A DNA stretch of 64,000 nucleotides. It comes from an uncultured Muribaculaceae bacterium. GTDB taxonomy: Bacteria > Bacteroidota > Bacteroidia > Bacteroidales > Muribaculaceae. Below the pieces are notes generated by a model. That model saw only the letters and a list, made by a program, of their open reading frames with translations, ran no database searches and was not told the origin of the DNA. Shown one piece after another: positions 1 through 8,794 of this stretch. The translations under genes were made by a program, and so were the position numbers. The stretch covers positions 62,001-126,000 of the forward strand of contig CAKTFH010000002.1 in assembly GCA_934555895.1 (NCBI GenBank), in the 5' to 3' direction. The first letter of the stretch is position 1, and every line of letters begins with the position of its first letter.

Positions 1-1343
1 TCTTCATCACCTTTGGGGTCATTGAGATGTATGCGGCAATCACGCAGTTTACTGTTGTGAAGGTTCACTTTCTTGGCACGCTCGCGGGCTATCTTGGCCA
101 CTCCGGCCATAGCCTTGCGCTCGCGTTCGCTCTCCTGCACCTTTTTCAGCATTATCTCACCCGTCTCGAGATTTTTATGCAGATAGTTGTCGAGTTCCTT
201 TTTCAGGAAATCGCTGATATATTTTGCCACTGTCGGGCCATCCGGACCCATGTCGCGCGAGCCGAGCTTGGTTTTTGTCTGCGACTCGAACACCGGCTCC
301 TCCACTTTTATCGAGATTGCGGCTATCATGCCGTTGCGGATATCCGTATATTCGAAATTGCGCCCGAAATATTCCTTGATGGTGCGCGAAACCGATTCCT
401 TGAAGGCTGCGAGATGTGTACCGCCCTGCGTGGTATGCTGGCCGTTGACGAAGGAGTAATATTCCTCGCCATACTGGTTGGCATGAGTGATGGCCACCTC
501 GATATCGTCGCCCCGAAGATGAATTATAGGATAGAGGCTCTCCTTGGTCATGTTCGACTTAAGCAGATCGAGCAGACCGTCGCGCGACAGATAGCGCTTG
601 CCGTTGAAATAAATCGAAAGTCCGGTATTGAGATAAGTATAGTTCTTAACCAGAGCCACGATGAACTCAGGATTAAAACTATAATCGCGGAAGATAGAAG
701 CGTCGGGGGTGAACTCCACAAATGTGCCATTCGCCTCGTCGGAATGCTGCTCCTCCACGAGGTCTACAAGCTCTCCGCGCTCGAAAGTGGCCCGGGTCAT
801 CAGACCGTCGCGGTGCGAACATATCACGAACCTGTTGCTTAGGGCATTCACAGCCTTTATTCCCACACCGTTGAGACCCACCGACTTCTTAAAAGCCTTG
901 GAATCGTATTTAGCGCCGGTGTTCATCTTCGAAGCCACATCCACCAGTTTGCCAAGAGGAATTCCGCGGCCATAGTCGCGCACCCTCACGGTATGGCCGT
1001 CGAGCTCGATGGTGAGCTTTTTGCCATAACCCATCATATATTCGTCGATGGCGTTGTCGACCACCTCTTTCAGGAGCACATATATACCGTCGTCATTATA
1101 CGAACCGTCGCCTAATTTGCCGATATACATGCCCGGGCGCAGACGTATATGCTCTCTCCAGTCGAGAGTGCGTATATCCTCCTCGCCGTAATCTACCGGC
1201 TCGGAATTATCGTCTTCGTCAGCCGGTTCATCGTCGACCAAATCGAAAATGTCAGGGGCTGGGAGTGTTTCCTCCTGCTTACCGGAAGTATTTGCAAATG
1301 TGAGTTCCTGCTCGCTATCGCTGAATATATTCTGATCGTTCAT
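1..1343 (-). CDS. parE: DNA topoisomerase IV subunit B (ParE), 5' part, runs off the window start
   Basis: ATPase subunit of topoisomerase IV, which with ParC decatenates daughter chromosomes. About 447 residues are present; the C-terminal end lies outside the window. After an acidic N-terminal extension of about 55 residues comes RPGMYIGKLGDG (69-80), then the GHKL ATP-binding fold: KEVVDNAIDEY (92-102, catalytic Glu and Mg-binding Asn), DYGRGIPLG (123-131) and GLNGVGIKAVNALS (156-169). The KLGDG sequence and the reading DDGIYVLLKE fit Bacteroidetes ParE; GyrB of this phylum differs here. The start ATG is at 1341-1343, about 45 bases after a TAnnTTTG box. The plus-strand open frames opposite it are shadows. 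Confidence 0.93.
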   Translation of the reverse strand, partial: MNDQNIFSDSEQELTFANTSGKQEETLPAPDIFDLVDDEPADEDDNSEPVDYGEEDIRTLDWREHIRLRPGMYIGKLGDGSYNDDGIYVLLKEVVDNAIDEYMMGYGKKLTIELDGHTVRVRDYGRGIPLGKLVDVASKMNTGAKYDSKAFKKSVGLNGVGIKAVNALSNRFVICSHRDGLMTRATFERGELVDLVEEQHSDEANGTFVEFTPDASIFRDYSFNPEFIVALVKNYTYLNTGLSIYFNGKRYLSRDGLLDLLKSNMTKESLYPIIHLRGDDIEVAITHANQYGEEYYSFVNGQHTTQGGTHLAAFKESVSRTIKEYFGRNFEYTDIRNGMIAAISIKVEEPVFESQTKTKLGSRDMGPDGPTVAKYISDFLKKELDNYLHKNLETGEIMLKKVQESERERKAMAGVAKIARERAKKVNLHNSKLRDCRIHLNDPKGDE

Positions 1344-1388
1344 GGCTGCTAAAGGTGCCGCTGTGGTGTTTGCGCGCTTTGCGGCACA

Positions 1389-1419
1389 CAAAATTACAGA
1401 ATTTCCACGATTTCCGCAA
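1389..1419 (-). promoter_or_regulatory. Promoter of parE
   Basis: On the minus strand a TTG (1417-1419) lies 20 bases before TAATTTTG (1389-1396), matching the Bacteroidetes -33/-7 pattern. Predicted start of transcription is about 35-40 bases before the parE ATG. Confidence 0.6.
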
Positions 1420-1447
1420 CCCCCCGTTTCATCATATAAATACAGTT

Positions 1448-1488
1448 CCCGGCGCAGTTTCAACACTAAGTGCTGAAACTGCGCCGGG
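1448..1488 (-). terminator. Hairpin after rubredoxin, likely terminator
   Basis: A 19-bp inverted repeat with one mismatch (arms 1448-1466 and 1470-1488) and a 3-base loop lies 32 bases beyond the rubredoxin stop and ahead of the parE promoter. It lacks a clear T-run, so its terminator role is inferred from position and stability. Confidence 0.5.
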
Positions 1489-1519
1489 GCTGTGTATGGT
1501 GTTTGAAAACAGAGGGAGA

Positions 1520-1684
1520 TCAATCATCGACCGGACTGAAATTGTCTTTTGTGACTCCGCAGACGGGACAAACCCAATCGGCCGGAAGGTCTTCAAAAGC
1601 TGTGCCGGGCGCTACTCCGTTATCAGGATCACCTACAGACTGATCATACACATATCCGCATACATCGCATTCATATTTCTTCAT
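1520..1684 (-). CDS. Rubredoxin
   Basis: Small one-electron carrier of 54 residues with a single Fe(Cys)4 centre. The translation shows CDVCGYVYD (Cys6, Cys9) and WVCPVCG (Cys39, Cys42), the standard rubredoxin knuckles, plus the conserved acidic middle [11 protein letters not shown]. The length is typical. It sits 84 bases downstream of the flavodiiron gene on the same strand; rubredoxin is the known electron donor to flavodiiron oxygen reductases, so the pair probably passes electrons from NAD(P)H to O2 in the cytoplasm. The gene is shorter than usual ORF cut-offs and could easily be missed. Confidence 0.95.
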   Translation of the reverse strand: MKKYECDVCGYVYDQSVGDPDNGVAPGTAFEDLPADWVCPVCGVTKDNFSPVDD

Positions 1685-1768
1685 CGTTCTTCAGAAATTA
1701 AATGTTAGACAATCACAAGAGTTGAATCACATTTTAATAAACGCATGAACGATGGCTGAGGTTCACGC

Positions 1769-2974
1769 TTACTGTTGCGGCGTTTTCACAGCTGTAGCAA
1801 ACTTTCGGCCGTAGTCGCGACACTGTTCCAGAGCGTCATCATCGGGGACCCAGGTCACGCGGATGCCATTGTCTTCCACATCGAAACCGGCTTTCTTGAG
1901 TTCCTCACAAAGTATCTTGACCGACTCTCCACTCCATCCGTAACTGCCGAAAGCGCCGCCTTTTTTATTGCGGAGTTTCAGGCCCTTGGCCATCTCAAGC
2001 AGCCCGGCTATGGCAAACGACACGCCGTTGTTGATAGTAGGCGAACCGACAAGCACCGCTTTAGAACGGAACATTTCGGTGAGTATGTCGTTCTTATCCT
2101 GCTTGGCGGCATTGAAAAGGCACACTTTCACATCAGGATCGGCCTGCTCTATACCTTCGGCAATAGACTCGGCCATGCGGCGCGTACTGTTCCACATAGT
2201 GTCGTAAATCAGGGTGATACGGTTCTCCTGATAATTTGCCGACCACTGCCGGTAGGATTCGATGATATCGGCCACATGCGAGCGCCACACCACCCCATGG
2301 CTCGGAGCTATGAGACGCATGGGAAGATTCATGCCGAGTATCTCTTTGAGCTTGCGGGCGGCCATAGGCGAATATGGGCTCACGATATTTGCATAGTATT
2401 TCAGGGCCTCATACATGAGATCGGAGAGATTTTCGGTGTCGTCGAAAATCGACTCCGTGGCGAAATGCTGTCCGAAGACATCGTTGGAGAAGAGTATACC
2501 GCCGTCGCCGTCGAAGTAACTCACCATGGTGTCTGGCCAGTGAAGCATCGGCGCCTCGATGAAGGTAAGTGTGTGGCTGCCGGTGGAAAGCGTGTCGCCC
2601 GTGTGCACCGTCACGAAATTCCAGTCCTCGTGATAGTGGCCGCGGAGTATCTCCTTTCCCTTACAGGTGCAGTAGATGGGTGTACCGGGAATCTCACGCA
2701 ACAGTTCGGGCAGCGCTCCACTATGGTCGATTTCATTGTGGTTCATCACAATGGCATCGATTGCAGACAGGTCGACAACCTCTTTGAGGCGGCTCACGAA
2801 CTCACGGTCGTAGGGCTGCCACACGGTGTCGATGAGCACGGTTTTCTCATCGCGGATAAGATATGAATTGTAGCTCGACCCATGGTCCGTGGAAAGTTCG
2901 TCGCCATGAAAACGGGTCAGCTGCCAGTCGGTCTTCCCCACCCAGGTCACCAGGTCGGTAAGTTTCTTAGCCAT
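1769..2974 (-). CDS. Flavodiiron protein (FprA / rubredoxin:oxygen oxidoreductase type)
   Basis: Cytoplasmic four-electron reductase of O2 (in some members NO), used by anaerobes to survive oxygen. 401 residues. The N-terminal metallo-beta-lactamase domain holds all the expected di-iron ligands: HNEIDH (79-84: His79, Glu81, Asp83), His145 in MLHWPD, Asp165 in FSNDVFG and His226 in PSHGVVW. A C-terminal flavodoxin domain begins near residue 250, with an FMN-phosphate loop YDTMWNSTRRMA. The start MAKKLTD at 2974 is preferred over an upstream in-frame ATG at 3004, because AAAGGAAAT sits directly before it and the longer form would overlap the upstream gene. It lies between an ABM-domain gene and rubredoxin, in one transcription unit. 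Confidence 0.93.
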   Translation of the reverse strand: MAKKLTDLVTWVGKTDWQLTRFHGDELSTDHGSSYNSYLIRDEKTVLIDTVWQPYDREFVSRLKEVVDLSAIDAIVMNHNEIDHSGALPELLREIPGTPIYCTCKGKEILRGHYHEDWNFVTVHTGDTLSTGSHTLTFIEAPMLHWPDTMVSYFDGDGGILFSNDVFGQHFATESIFDDTENLSDLMYEALKYYANIVSPYSPMAARKLKEILGMNLPMRLIAPSHGVVWRSHVADIIESYRQWSANYQENRITLIYDTMWNSTRRMAESIAEGIEQADPDVKVCLFNAAKQDKNDILTEMFRSKAVLVGSPTINNGVSFAIAGLLEMAKGLKLRNKKGGAFGSYGWSGESVKILCEELKKAGFDVEDNGIRVTWVPDDDALEQCRDYGRKFATAVKTPQQ

Positions 2975-2993
2975 TATTTCCTTTGTCTTGAAA

Positions 2994-3272
2994 TCAGAAT
3001 TCAAACTCCTCCATGGTCATAGTGGAAAGCTCCTGCAGACGGGGCACCAGACGGGTAAAGTGCTCAGCATTCATATGCTGCTCCAAATCGGCACGGCTCT
3101 GCCAAGTCTCAACTATCATGAGACTGTCGTCGCGTGTAAGCGAGGATAGCACATCGTAGCTGATGCAACCCTTGTCGTGAAGAGAATATTCGGTAAGTTC
3201 GGTAGCGGCATCGATGAGGGGTTTGCGGTTTTCGCTCTTTTCAATAAGCAGCGACACATTGATTCTAATCAT
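2994..3272 (-). CDS. ABM-domain (antibiotic biosynthesis monooxygenase-like) protein
   Basis: 92-residue single-domain protein of the dimeric alpha/beta-barrel superfamily. Sequence features typical of ABM proteins are the N-terminal strand MIRINVSLLI, the central YDVLSS strand, MIVETWQSRADLEQHM and the AEHF motif. Members act as cofactor-independent monooxygenases or quinone/heme-handling proteins; the substrate here is unknown. The start at 3272 fits the domain edge; the open frame extends upstream to 3377 but that part overlaps the promoter. It is first in the operon with flavodiiron protein (19-base gap) and rubredoxin, which suggests a link to oxygen or redox stress. Confidence 0.8.
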   Translation of the reverse strand: MIRINVSLLIEKSENRKPLIDAATELTEYSLHDKGCISYDVLSSLTRDDSLMIVETWQSRADLEQHMNAEHFTRLVPRLQELSTMTMEEFEF

Positions 3273-3374
3273 AGCTAGTTGTAATTTAGTTGTTAAGGCG
3301 TGGTTTACAGTCAGCCGGGCACCTTGCGTGCACCCGCTCACAACAATTGAACAGACTATGCCTGTTGCCGGTTG

Positions 3375-3382
3375 CAAATATA
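3375..3382 (-). promoter_or_regulatory. -7 box for the ABM-flavodiiron-rubredoxin operon
   Basis: TATATTTG on the minus strand, about 100 bases before the ABM start. No convincing -33 TTG at the usual 19-21 base spacing was seen, which leaves room for an activator. Confidence 0.5.
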
Positions 3383-3413
3383 CGCACTTTTTTCGTCTCG
3401 GCGTATGCTTATT

Positions 3414-4961
3414 TCAATCTGCAATGGTGTCGGGGTGCATGCGGGCGAAGCGGCGGATAGTGCGGCGGATATTTTTCCATTTCGGGAAGATGGCAAAGGG
3501 GCGCATCGGACCATAGCTTACCGCCATGACGAGAATCGAGAACAACGCCGCTATCAGCAACCATCCATAAATTTCCTTCATGGCAAACACCATGGCCTGC
3601 GGCTGAGGCATGCCCCATGCAATGATGTCGCGCATAAACACGTGGCGGAACCACTCTCCCACTATGGCCGGCCCGAGAGTTGCACCCATCACGGCCCCCG
3701 TGAAGCCATTGATGGTAAGCGCCTGCGGAAAGACTATAAACGGCAACCCACTCTGCACTATAGATGTGAGAAATACTATCGAAATTATCACCGAAGCCAT
3801 GCCGCGGAGAAACAGCGGCAGAGCCAGCGCCTGCTTCTCCACATTAAATCCTATGCCGAAGTAAAACCATGCAAGATAGCCCGCGGCGAGGGTAAACCCT
3901 ATCAAGGTCATTGTCTTGTAGCGCCATTTGCGCAGAGCGAATGTAGCATAGGTGAAACCCACTCCCGCCACGATGCCCGCGAAGACATACCAGTTGAGGT
4001 CAATCAGACTTGTGTCGTCGAATCCAAGAATCTGACCAGCATAACTGTGCTCGAACACATGTTCAGTGGCCATCAGCGTAAAAAACACGAGATAGACAAG
4101 CGTGGCACGAATCACATTGCGATTTTTCATCGCCATGAATGAGATATAGGGGTGCCGCAGGAATGTGGCGCGCCACAGGTTCAGGGCCAGGGCACAAAGT
4201 CCAAGCAATGCCACACCGCGGATTTCCGCAGCATCCCACCAGTCGAAATAGTTGCCGTAGACGCACACGAAGGTGAAGCACAGCATCACAGCGCCCCAAA
4301 GCAATGAACCTATCCAGTCGATGCCTAAAAGCGGGATGAACATGGGAGTTCTCACCGGCCGTACGAGCACCAGCACCACCAGCATCATCAGAGCGAGTAA
4401 GCCACATATAATCCAGTGCATATACTGCCAGTGAGCGAAAAAGGCCGCATACACCGTAGCAATGCCGCTGAGCTGTATCACCCCGTCGACCACGATATAA
4501 ACATAGCAGAAAAACACCGACATGTCGCGGTAAGGTGTGAGCCACAGCTGGATGGTGGAATTGCAAGCGAAGGTGCCCTGCATTCTGAACCATCCTGCCA
4601 CAAAACAGCTCATCACAAGCACGGGCACGCTGTCGGTGAGGGCACACACCACATTGACCGCTATCAGCACAATGCCCACCGACAGAAGCTGTGTGCGGTT
4701 GGAGAACCGGAACTTTATGCGGAACATCACAGCGAAATTGAGCGCCATGCCCACGAGCGACGCATAGCCCGCCATGAGTATATCCTCGCTCATCAGCGCC
4801 CGGTCTCCCACCATATTTGATGCGGCGGCCAGATACACGCCGCCCGAGAACTGAATGATCAGCACAAAAACGATGAATATCCATGGTTTCAGTCGTCGCG
4901 GCACATAATCGGGCACATCGGGGATATCAAAGCACCCCTTCGGAACAAGCCTCTCTGCCAT
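3414..4961 (-). CDS. MFS drug/solute exporter, DHA2 (EmrB-like) type
   Basis: Inner-membrane transporter of 515 residues with about 14 predicted hydrophobic segments, the number typical of the DHA2 family. It begins with a cytoplasmic stretch of about 25 residues and the first segment WIFIVFVLIIQFSGGVYLA. The classic MFS signature loops are weak, as is common in Bacteroidetes members of this group. It is the third gene of an operon after TolC-like and HlyD-like genes, with a single base between it and the HlyD gene, so it should form an EmrAB-TolC-like tripartite pump. The substrate cannot be read from sequence. Confidence 0.85.
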   Translation of the reverse strand: MAERLVPKGCFDIPDVPDYVPRRLKPWIFIVFVLIIQFSGGVYLAAASNMVGDRALMSEDILMAGYASLVGMALNFAVMFRIKFRFSNRTQLLSVGIVLIAVNVVCALTDSVPVLVMSCFVAGWFRMQGTFACNSTIQLWLTPYRDMSVFFCYVYIVVDGVIQLSGIATVYAAFFAHWQYMHWIICGLLALMMLVVLVLVRPVRTPMFIPLLGIDWIGSLLWGAVMLCFTFVCVYGNYFDWWDAAEIRGVALLGLCALALNLWRATFLRHPYISFMAMKNRNVIRATLVYLVFFTLMATEHVFEHSYAGQILGFDDTSLIDLNWYVFAGIVAGVGFTYATFALRKWRYKTMTLIGFTLAAGYLAWFYFGIGFNVEKQALALPLFLRGMASVIISIVFLTSIVQSGLPFIVFPQALTINGFTGAVMGATLGPAIVGEWFRHVFMRDIIAWGMPQPQAMVFAMKEIYGWLLIAALFSILVMAVSYGPMRPFAIFPKWKNIRRTIRRFARMHPDTIAD

Positions 4962-4962
4962 C

Positions 4963-5997
4963 TCAGTACTTCACACGGCATTCCACATTCATTCCGGCAC
5001 GCAGGCGGCCCATGTCGGCGGCGCTGTTATCGGAAGTAAACTCAATCCTCACCGGCACCCGCTGACGCACCTTCACGAAGTTGCCGGCCGAATTGTCATG
5101 CGGCATACGCGACAGAGAGGCACCGGTGGCTGTAGAAATCGAGCCGACCACTCCATGAAATGTCACATCAGGGATGGCGTCGACTTCTATCTCCACATCG
5201 CTTCCAGGCTCAATGTGTCTGAGTTGCGTCTCCTTATAGTTGGCTGTTACCCATGTCTCACCGGTGTCAACGATGTCAAGAAGCGTCTGACCAAGTTGCA
5301 CGAGCTGTCCCTGCTGTATCTCCTTGCGGCCGGCGAAACCATCGCAGGGAGCAAGTATCACTGTATAGCTGAGATTCAGTTCTGCGGTCTCAAGCAAAGC
5401 CTTGGCAAGTTCGATGCCCGCTTCCGACTGCGACACGCGGCTGCGGTTCACATCCACCACCGTCGTAGATGACGAGTGCTGCCTCCGCAGCATCTCATAG
5501 CGGGCCCGCTTAACCTCGTAATCGGTCTTCATGCGGTCATATTCCTGCTGTGTGGCGGCCTCCTGCCCGAGCAGACTCTCATAGCGGGCGAGGTCGGTGG
5601 CGGCATTCTCCATCAGCACCTTGGCCTCGGTCACAGAAGCATCGCTCACAGCCACGTTGGCGGTGGCCGAGACCACCGAGCGGCCGGCCACGCCGCGCCC
5701 TGCCAAGGCGTTCTGATAATCGGCACGGGCACGGGCCACATTCAGAAGCATGTCAGCATCGTCGATTATCACCAGAGTGTCACCCCGGTGCACCGGTTCA
5801 TATTCGCGGAAACGAATCTCCTTTATATAGCCTTGCACACGACTGTTTACCGGCACTATCTGTCGGTTCACTTGTGCATTGTCGGTAAACTCCACATTGC
5901 CAAGGTGCACGAATTTCACACCTACCCACACCGCTGCCGCGGCTATTACAGCTATGGTAAGGATATAGGATATTATTTTTTTGCTACGGATTTTCAT
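4963..5997 (-). CDS. HlyD/EmrA-family periplasmic adaptor
   Basis: 344-residue membrane-fusion protein joining the MFS pump to the outer-membrane channel. It has one N-terminal membrane helix (about residues 9-28), the biotinyl-lipoyl-like segment VNSRVQGYIKEIRF with VHRGDTLVIID, a long alpha-helical coiled-coil hairpin (about 80-200) and a beta-barrel region containing GFAGRKEIQQGQLV. The length is normal for EmrA. Its ATG overlaps the end of the TolC-like gene by four bases (ATGA), indicating translational coupling, and the MFS gene follows after one base. Confidence 0.9.
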   Translation of the reverse strand: MKIRSKKIISYILTIAVIAAAAVWVGVKFVHLGNVEFTDNAQVNRQIVPVNSRVQGYIKEIRFREYEPVHRGDTLVIIDDADMLLNVARARADYQNALAGRGVAGRSVVSATANVAVSDASVTEAKVLMENAATDLARYESLLGQEAATQQEYDRMKTDYEVKRARYEMLRRQHSSSTTVVDVNRSRVSQSEAGIELAKALLETAELNLSYTVILAPCDGFAGRKEIQQGQLVQLGQTLLDIVDTGETWVTANYKETQLRHIEPGSDVEIEVDAIPDVTFHGVVGSISTATGASLSRMPHDNSAGNFVKVRQRVPVRIEFTSDNSAADMGRLRAGMNVECRVKY

Positions 5998-7307
5998 ATT
6001 TTTCCTATTGTAAAAAGTAGACGATAATAACTGTAGATGATGTTAATACGGGCATTCACAAGGCGCTGTTCGGCATCGAGGCGCGCATTGGCGGCATCGA
6101 GCAGATCGGTGATAAGAGCCATGCCGGCACCATAACGTGTGGCCACTGTGCGGTAATTACGCATCGCGAGCTCCACCTCTTTGTCTCTTGTGTCAAGTTC
6201 CACCTGCGATTCCTGCCACCGGATATATGCCTCATTCACTTCAAGTGATACATCCTCATTGACCATTTCAAGCTCGTTCTGCGCCACCAAAGTTGCAGCC
6301 CTGCTGCGTGCAAGCGATTTATTGCCTTTATAAAGCGACGATATGTTATAGCTCACCCCGAGACCGACATACCAATAGCTGAGATTGCGGTTAATAGGAG
6401 GTACTTCTGTAAGAATAGGACCACCGAACGACCATCCGGCCTCAAGTCCGACTTTCGGCAAACGCTCTGCCCGGGCGAGCGCTTCAGCGCTCCGACTGAT
6501 GTCCACTCCGTTCCGGGCCAGTTTCAGTCGTGGCGAAGCCATAACAGCCTCATGCTGGCATTGCTCCAATGCAGGCATCTCCTGGACTTTAAGCAGCATT
6601 GTAGAGTCAGGCACTATCACTGTGCCTTCAGGCAGACCGGCTGTAGTCACGAGGTTGTCATTGAAAATCCGCAGATTGTTATCGATATTCACTATTTGAA
6701 GTCCGAGATTCGACACAAGCAGCTCATATCGGGTGATGTCATTGAGCAGCACTGTGCCCTGTTCATGACGGGCATGCATCTCGTCGAGTACACGGTGCGC
6801 CGCGGCGAGATTACTTTCTGCCACTTTGCGCAGATTTCTGAACTTGTATATATCGAGATAAAGCCCGGTGATGCGGAAACGCAGATTGTCGCGTTGCAGG
6901 TCGGTTGCGAAGCGCGTGGCTGTGGATTTCAGTTCAGCCACCTTTATCGAACTTGCAATGGCACCACCCGCATAAATCGGCTGAGTGATATTTATGCCCA
7001 CATTATTGCCAAAACGGGGAATAGGAGCACACTGATAGTCGGAGAAATCGCGGGCGGTGGTGAAGCCGTCGCCATTAACACTTACTGACAGCGACGCGCT
7101 GATATCCGGCAGCCGCCCTGCACGCGACACACTTAACTGACGCTGAGCCTCCTGTTCGGAGGCATACGCCGTGCGAAGGCCTGCGCTATTGGTCTCGGCC
7201 ACCATGTAGATTTCCTCCAAGGTGATGACTCTCTGACCATAGGCACACACTCCGACGCCCGACAGACACACGCACAGCATGCCTGCGAGCAATCTGAGAT
7301 TGTTCAT
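5994..7307 (-). CDS. TolC-family outer-membrane efflux channel
   Basis: 437-residue outer-membrane factor. It has a Sec signal peptide (about residues 1-25, ending near CAYGQ), followed by two repeats rich in long helices with the family pattern of heptad Ala/Leu, e.g. LDEMHARHEQGTV and the second-repeat counterpart YRTVATRYGAGMALITDLLD. It is the first gene of the TolC-HlyD-MFS operon. Unlike the outer-membrane factor at the right end of the window it has no lipobox, so it is not a lipoprotein. Confidence 0.9.
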   Translation of the reverse strand: MNNLRLLAGMLCVCLSGVGVCAYGQRVITLEEIYMVAETNSAGLRTAYASEQEAQRQLSVSRAGRLPDISASLSVSVNGDGFTTARDFSDYQCAPIPRFGNNVGINITQPIYAGGAIASSIKVAELKSTATRFATDLQRDNLRFRITGLYLDIYKFRNLRKVAESNLAAAHRVLDEMHARHEQGTVLLNDITRYELLVSNLGLQIVNIDNNLRIFNDNLVTTAGLPEGTVIVPDSTMLLKVQEMPALEQCQHEAVMASPRLKLARNGVDISRSAEALARAERLPKVGLEAGWSFGGPILTEVPPINRNLSYWYVGLGVSYNISSLYKGNKSLARSRAATLVAQNELEMVNEDVSLEVNEAYIRWQESQVELDTRDKEVELAMRNYRTVATRYGAGMALITDLLDAANARLDAEQRLVNARINIIYSYYRLLFTIGKI

Positions 7308-7516
7308 AGGGAAACAGATTTGATTTTAGAGTGATGAATCGGATAGAGCCCGCACCCACAAATTAAGGTCAGGCTTCAGAATGAGTACCCCCTCTCACAC
7401 GGAGGCTGTGCTCTTCCAGTTTTCAAGGAAACCCCAGTTTCGCACCGTGGTCTTGACAATAGATGTTGCAGTAATTTGATTGGTCATAAACAGGCGGTTC
7501 ATTGTAAACCGCACTG

Positions 7517-7524
7517 CAAAATTA
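7517..7524 (-). promoter_or_regulatory. Possible -7 box for the tolC-like export operon
   Basis: TAATTTTG on the minus strand, about 210 bases before the TolC-like ATG. No -33 element at the right spacing, and the leader would be long, so this is tentative. Confidence 0.35.
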
Positions 7525-7538
7525 CAAAATTTTTCAAT

Positions 7539-7569
7539 TTTGAAGGGAGAAAGATGATTAGTATCTTTG
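7539..7569 (+). promoter_or_regulatory. Promoter of the DUF418 gene
   Basis: TTTG (7539-7542), exactly 19 bases, then TATCTTTG (7562-7569): a full Bacteroidetes consensus promoter about 55 bases before the chosen start. Confidence 0.75.
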
Positions 7570-7624
7570 CAGAAAAATCAGTTGCCAACCTAATATCGTG
7601 ACTAAAACCATAAGAGAACTACCG

Positions 7625-8791
7625 ATGGAAAAAATCACACGCCATGCCCGTGTCGATGTGGCCGACGCCCTGCGCGGACTCGCAGTGCTGGGCATCATCC
7701 TCCTCCACTCGATTGAACACTTCAACTTCGGCGCCTACCCTGACACAAGCACACAACCGTTGTGGCTCAACTTCACTGACAGTGCCATATGGGACGGTCT
7801 TTTCTTCATGTTCGGTGGAAAAGCCTACGCCGTGTTCGCCCTGCTTTTCGGCTTCAGTTTCTTCATCCAGGACGACAACCAGCGCTTACGGGGCAACGAC
7901 TTCCGTAAACGCTTCTGCTGGCGCCTGACGCTGCTTTTCATAATCGGCAACATCAACGCCATGTTTTTCACGGGAGAAGTGCTGGTGCTTTTCTCTATCG
8001 TAGGGTTCTCTCTGGTGGCAGTATGCCGCATGAAGACACGCACTGTGATGTGGATTGCCGCCATATGTCTGCTACAGCCTGTTGAAATCTACTACATCGT
8101 GCGAGGCATCATCGACCCCACATATATGGCTCCCGCCATCCCCTGGCAGGAATGGTGGAGAGTGACCTACGAATATCAGTCTTCCGGAAATTTCTGGCAG
8201 ATGGCGAAGGTGAACCTCTGGGAAGGCCAGCTCTTCAGCCTGGGCTGGGCATGGGATAACGGCCGTTTCTTCCAGACGGCGGGTATCTTCATGCTCGGCA
8301 TGCTGATAGGCCGTAACGGATGGTTCCTGCGCGACAAACTCCACCGCTGGGCCAGAGTGCTCGGATGGTCTATAGCCGGCTACTTCCCCTTGAGCGGCCT
8401 CGCATCCATGCTGCCTGAATATATATCAAACCAGGAACTGCTGAGACACTCGCTGCTCGTGCTCAACTCGCTGAGCAAGTTCTGCTTCATGATGATGCTC
8501 GTAAGCGCCGTGCTGTATCTGTGGTACCGCACGAATGCAAAAAAAATGTTGGCCAAGCTCATTCCTTATGGTAAAATGAGCATGACCAACTATGTGACCC
8601 AAAGTATAATCGGATCGTTCCTGTTCTATAACTGGGGGCTCGGGCTATATCGCTACCTCGGCATCACCGCCTCGGTGTTCGTGGGCGCGGCAATCTTCAT
8701 CGTTCAGCTTTATTTCTGCCGCTGGTGGCTGAAAGCGCATTCCCACGGCCCGTTCGAGCATGTGTGGAAGCGCCTCACCTGGCTTCGCTGA
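7625..8791 (+). CDS. DUF418-family integral membrane protein
   Basis: 388 residues with around ten hydrophobic segments. The N-terminal motif DALRGLAVLGIILLHSIEHF and the later GRFFQTAGIFMLGMLIGR followed by a DUF418 C-terminal region (TNYVTQSIIGSFLFYNWGLG) place it in this family, which resembles acyltransferase-3-like membrane proteins; no activity is established. The ATG at 7625 fits the domain start; an upstream in-frame GTG at 7598 would add nine residues of no evident homology. It is monocistronic and converges with the GH97 gene, leaving 3 bases between stops. Confidence 0.85.
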   Translation: MEKITRHARVDVADALRGLAVLGIILLHSIEHFNFGAYPDTSTQPLWLNFTDSAIWDGLFFMFGGKAYAVFALLFGFSFFIQDDNQRLRGNDFRKRFCWRLTLLFIIGNINAMFFTGEVLVLFSIVGFSLVAVCRMKTRTVMWIAAICLLQPVEIYYIVRGIIDPTYMAPAIPWQEWWRVTYEYQSSGNFWQMAKVNLWEGQLFSLGWAWDNGRFFQTAGIFMLGMLIGRNGWFLRDKLHRWARVLGWSIAGYFPLSGLASMLPEYISNQELLRHSLLVLNSLSKFCFMMMLVSAVLYLWYRTNAKKMLAKLIPYGKMSMTNYVTQSIIGSFLFYNWGLGLYRYLGITASVFVGAAIFIVQLYFCRWWLKAHSHGPFEHVWKRLTWLR

Positions 8792-8794
8792 GCC

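Larger units (their letters stand above)
7308..7597 (+). other. Divergent intergenic region between the tolC-like operon and the DUF418 gene
   Basis: About 290 bases with no gene. It holds a well-formed plus-strand promoter (7539-7569) and a weaker minus-strand -7 box (7517-7524). The part from 7308 to about 7500 shows nothing recognisable; no operator dyad or regulator gene for the efflux operon is evident. Confidence 0.5.

Noticed and set aside
27-975. Plus-strand open frames of up to 271 codons at the left end
   Set aside because: The opposite strand encodes ParE with all GHKL motifs; the plus frames lack family resemblance and a promoter.
1775-2866. 363-codon plus-strand frame
   Set aside because: Antisense shadow of the flavodiiron gene, whose iron ligands are all present.
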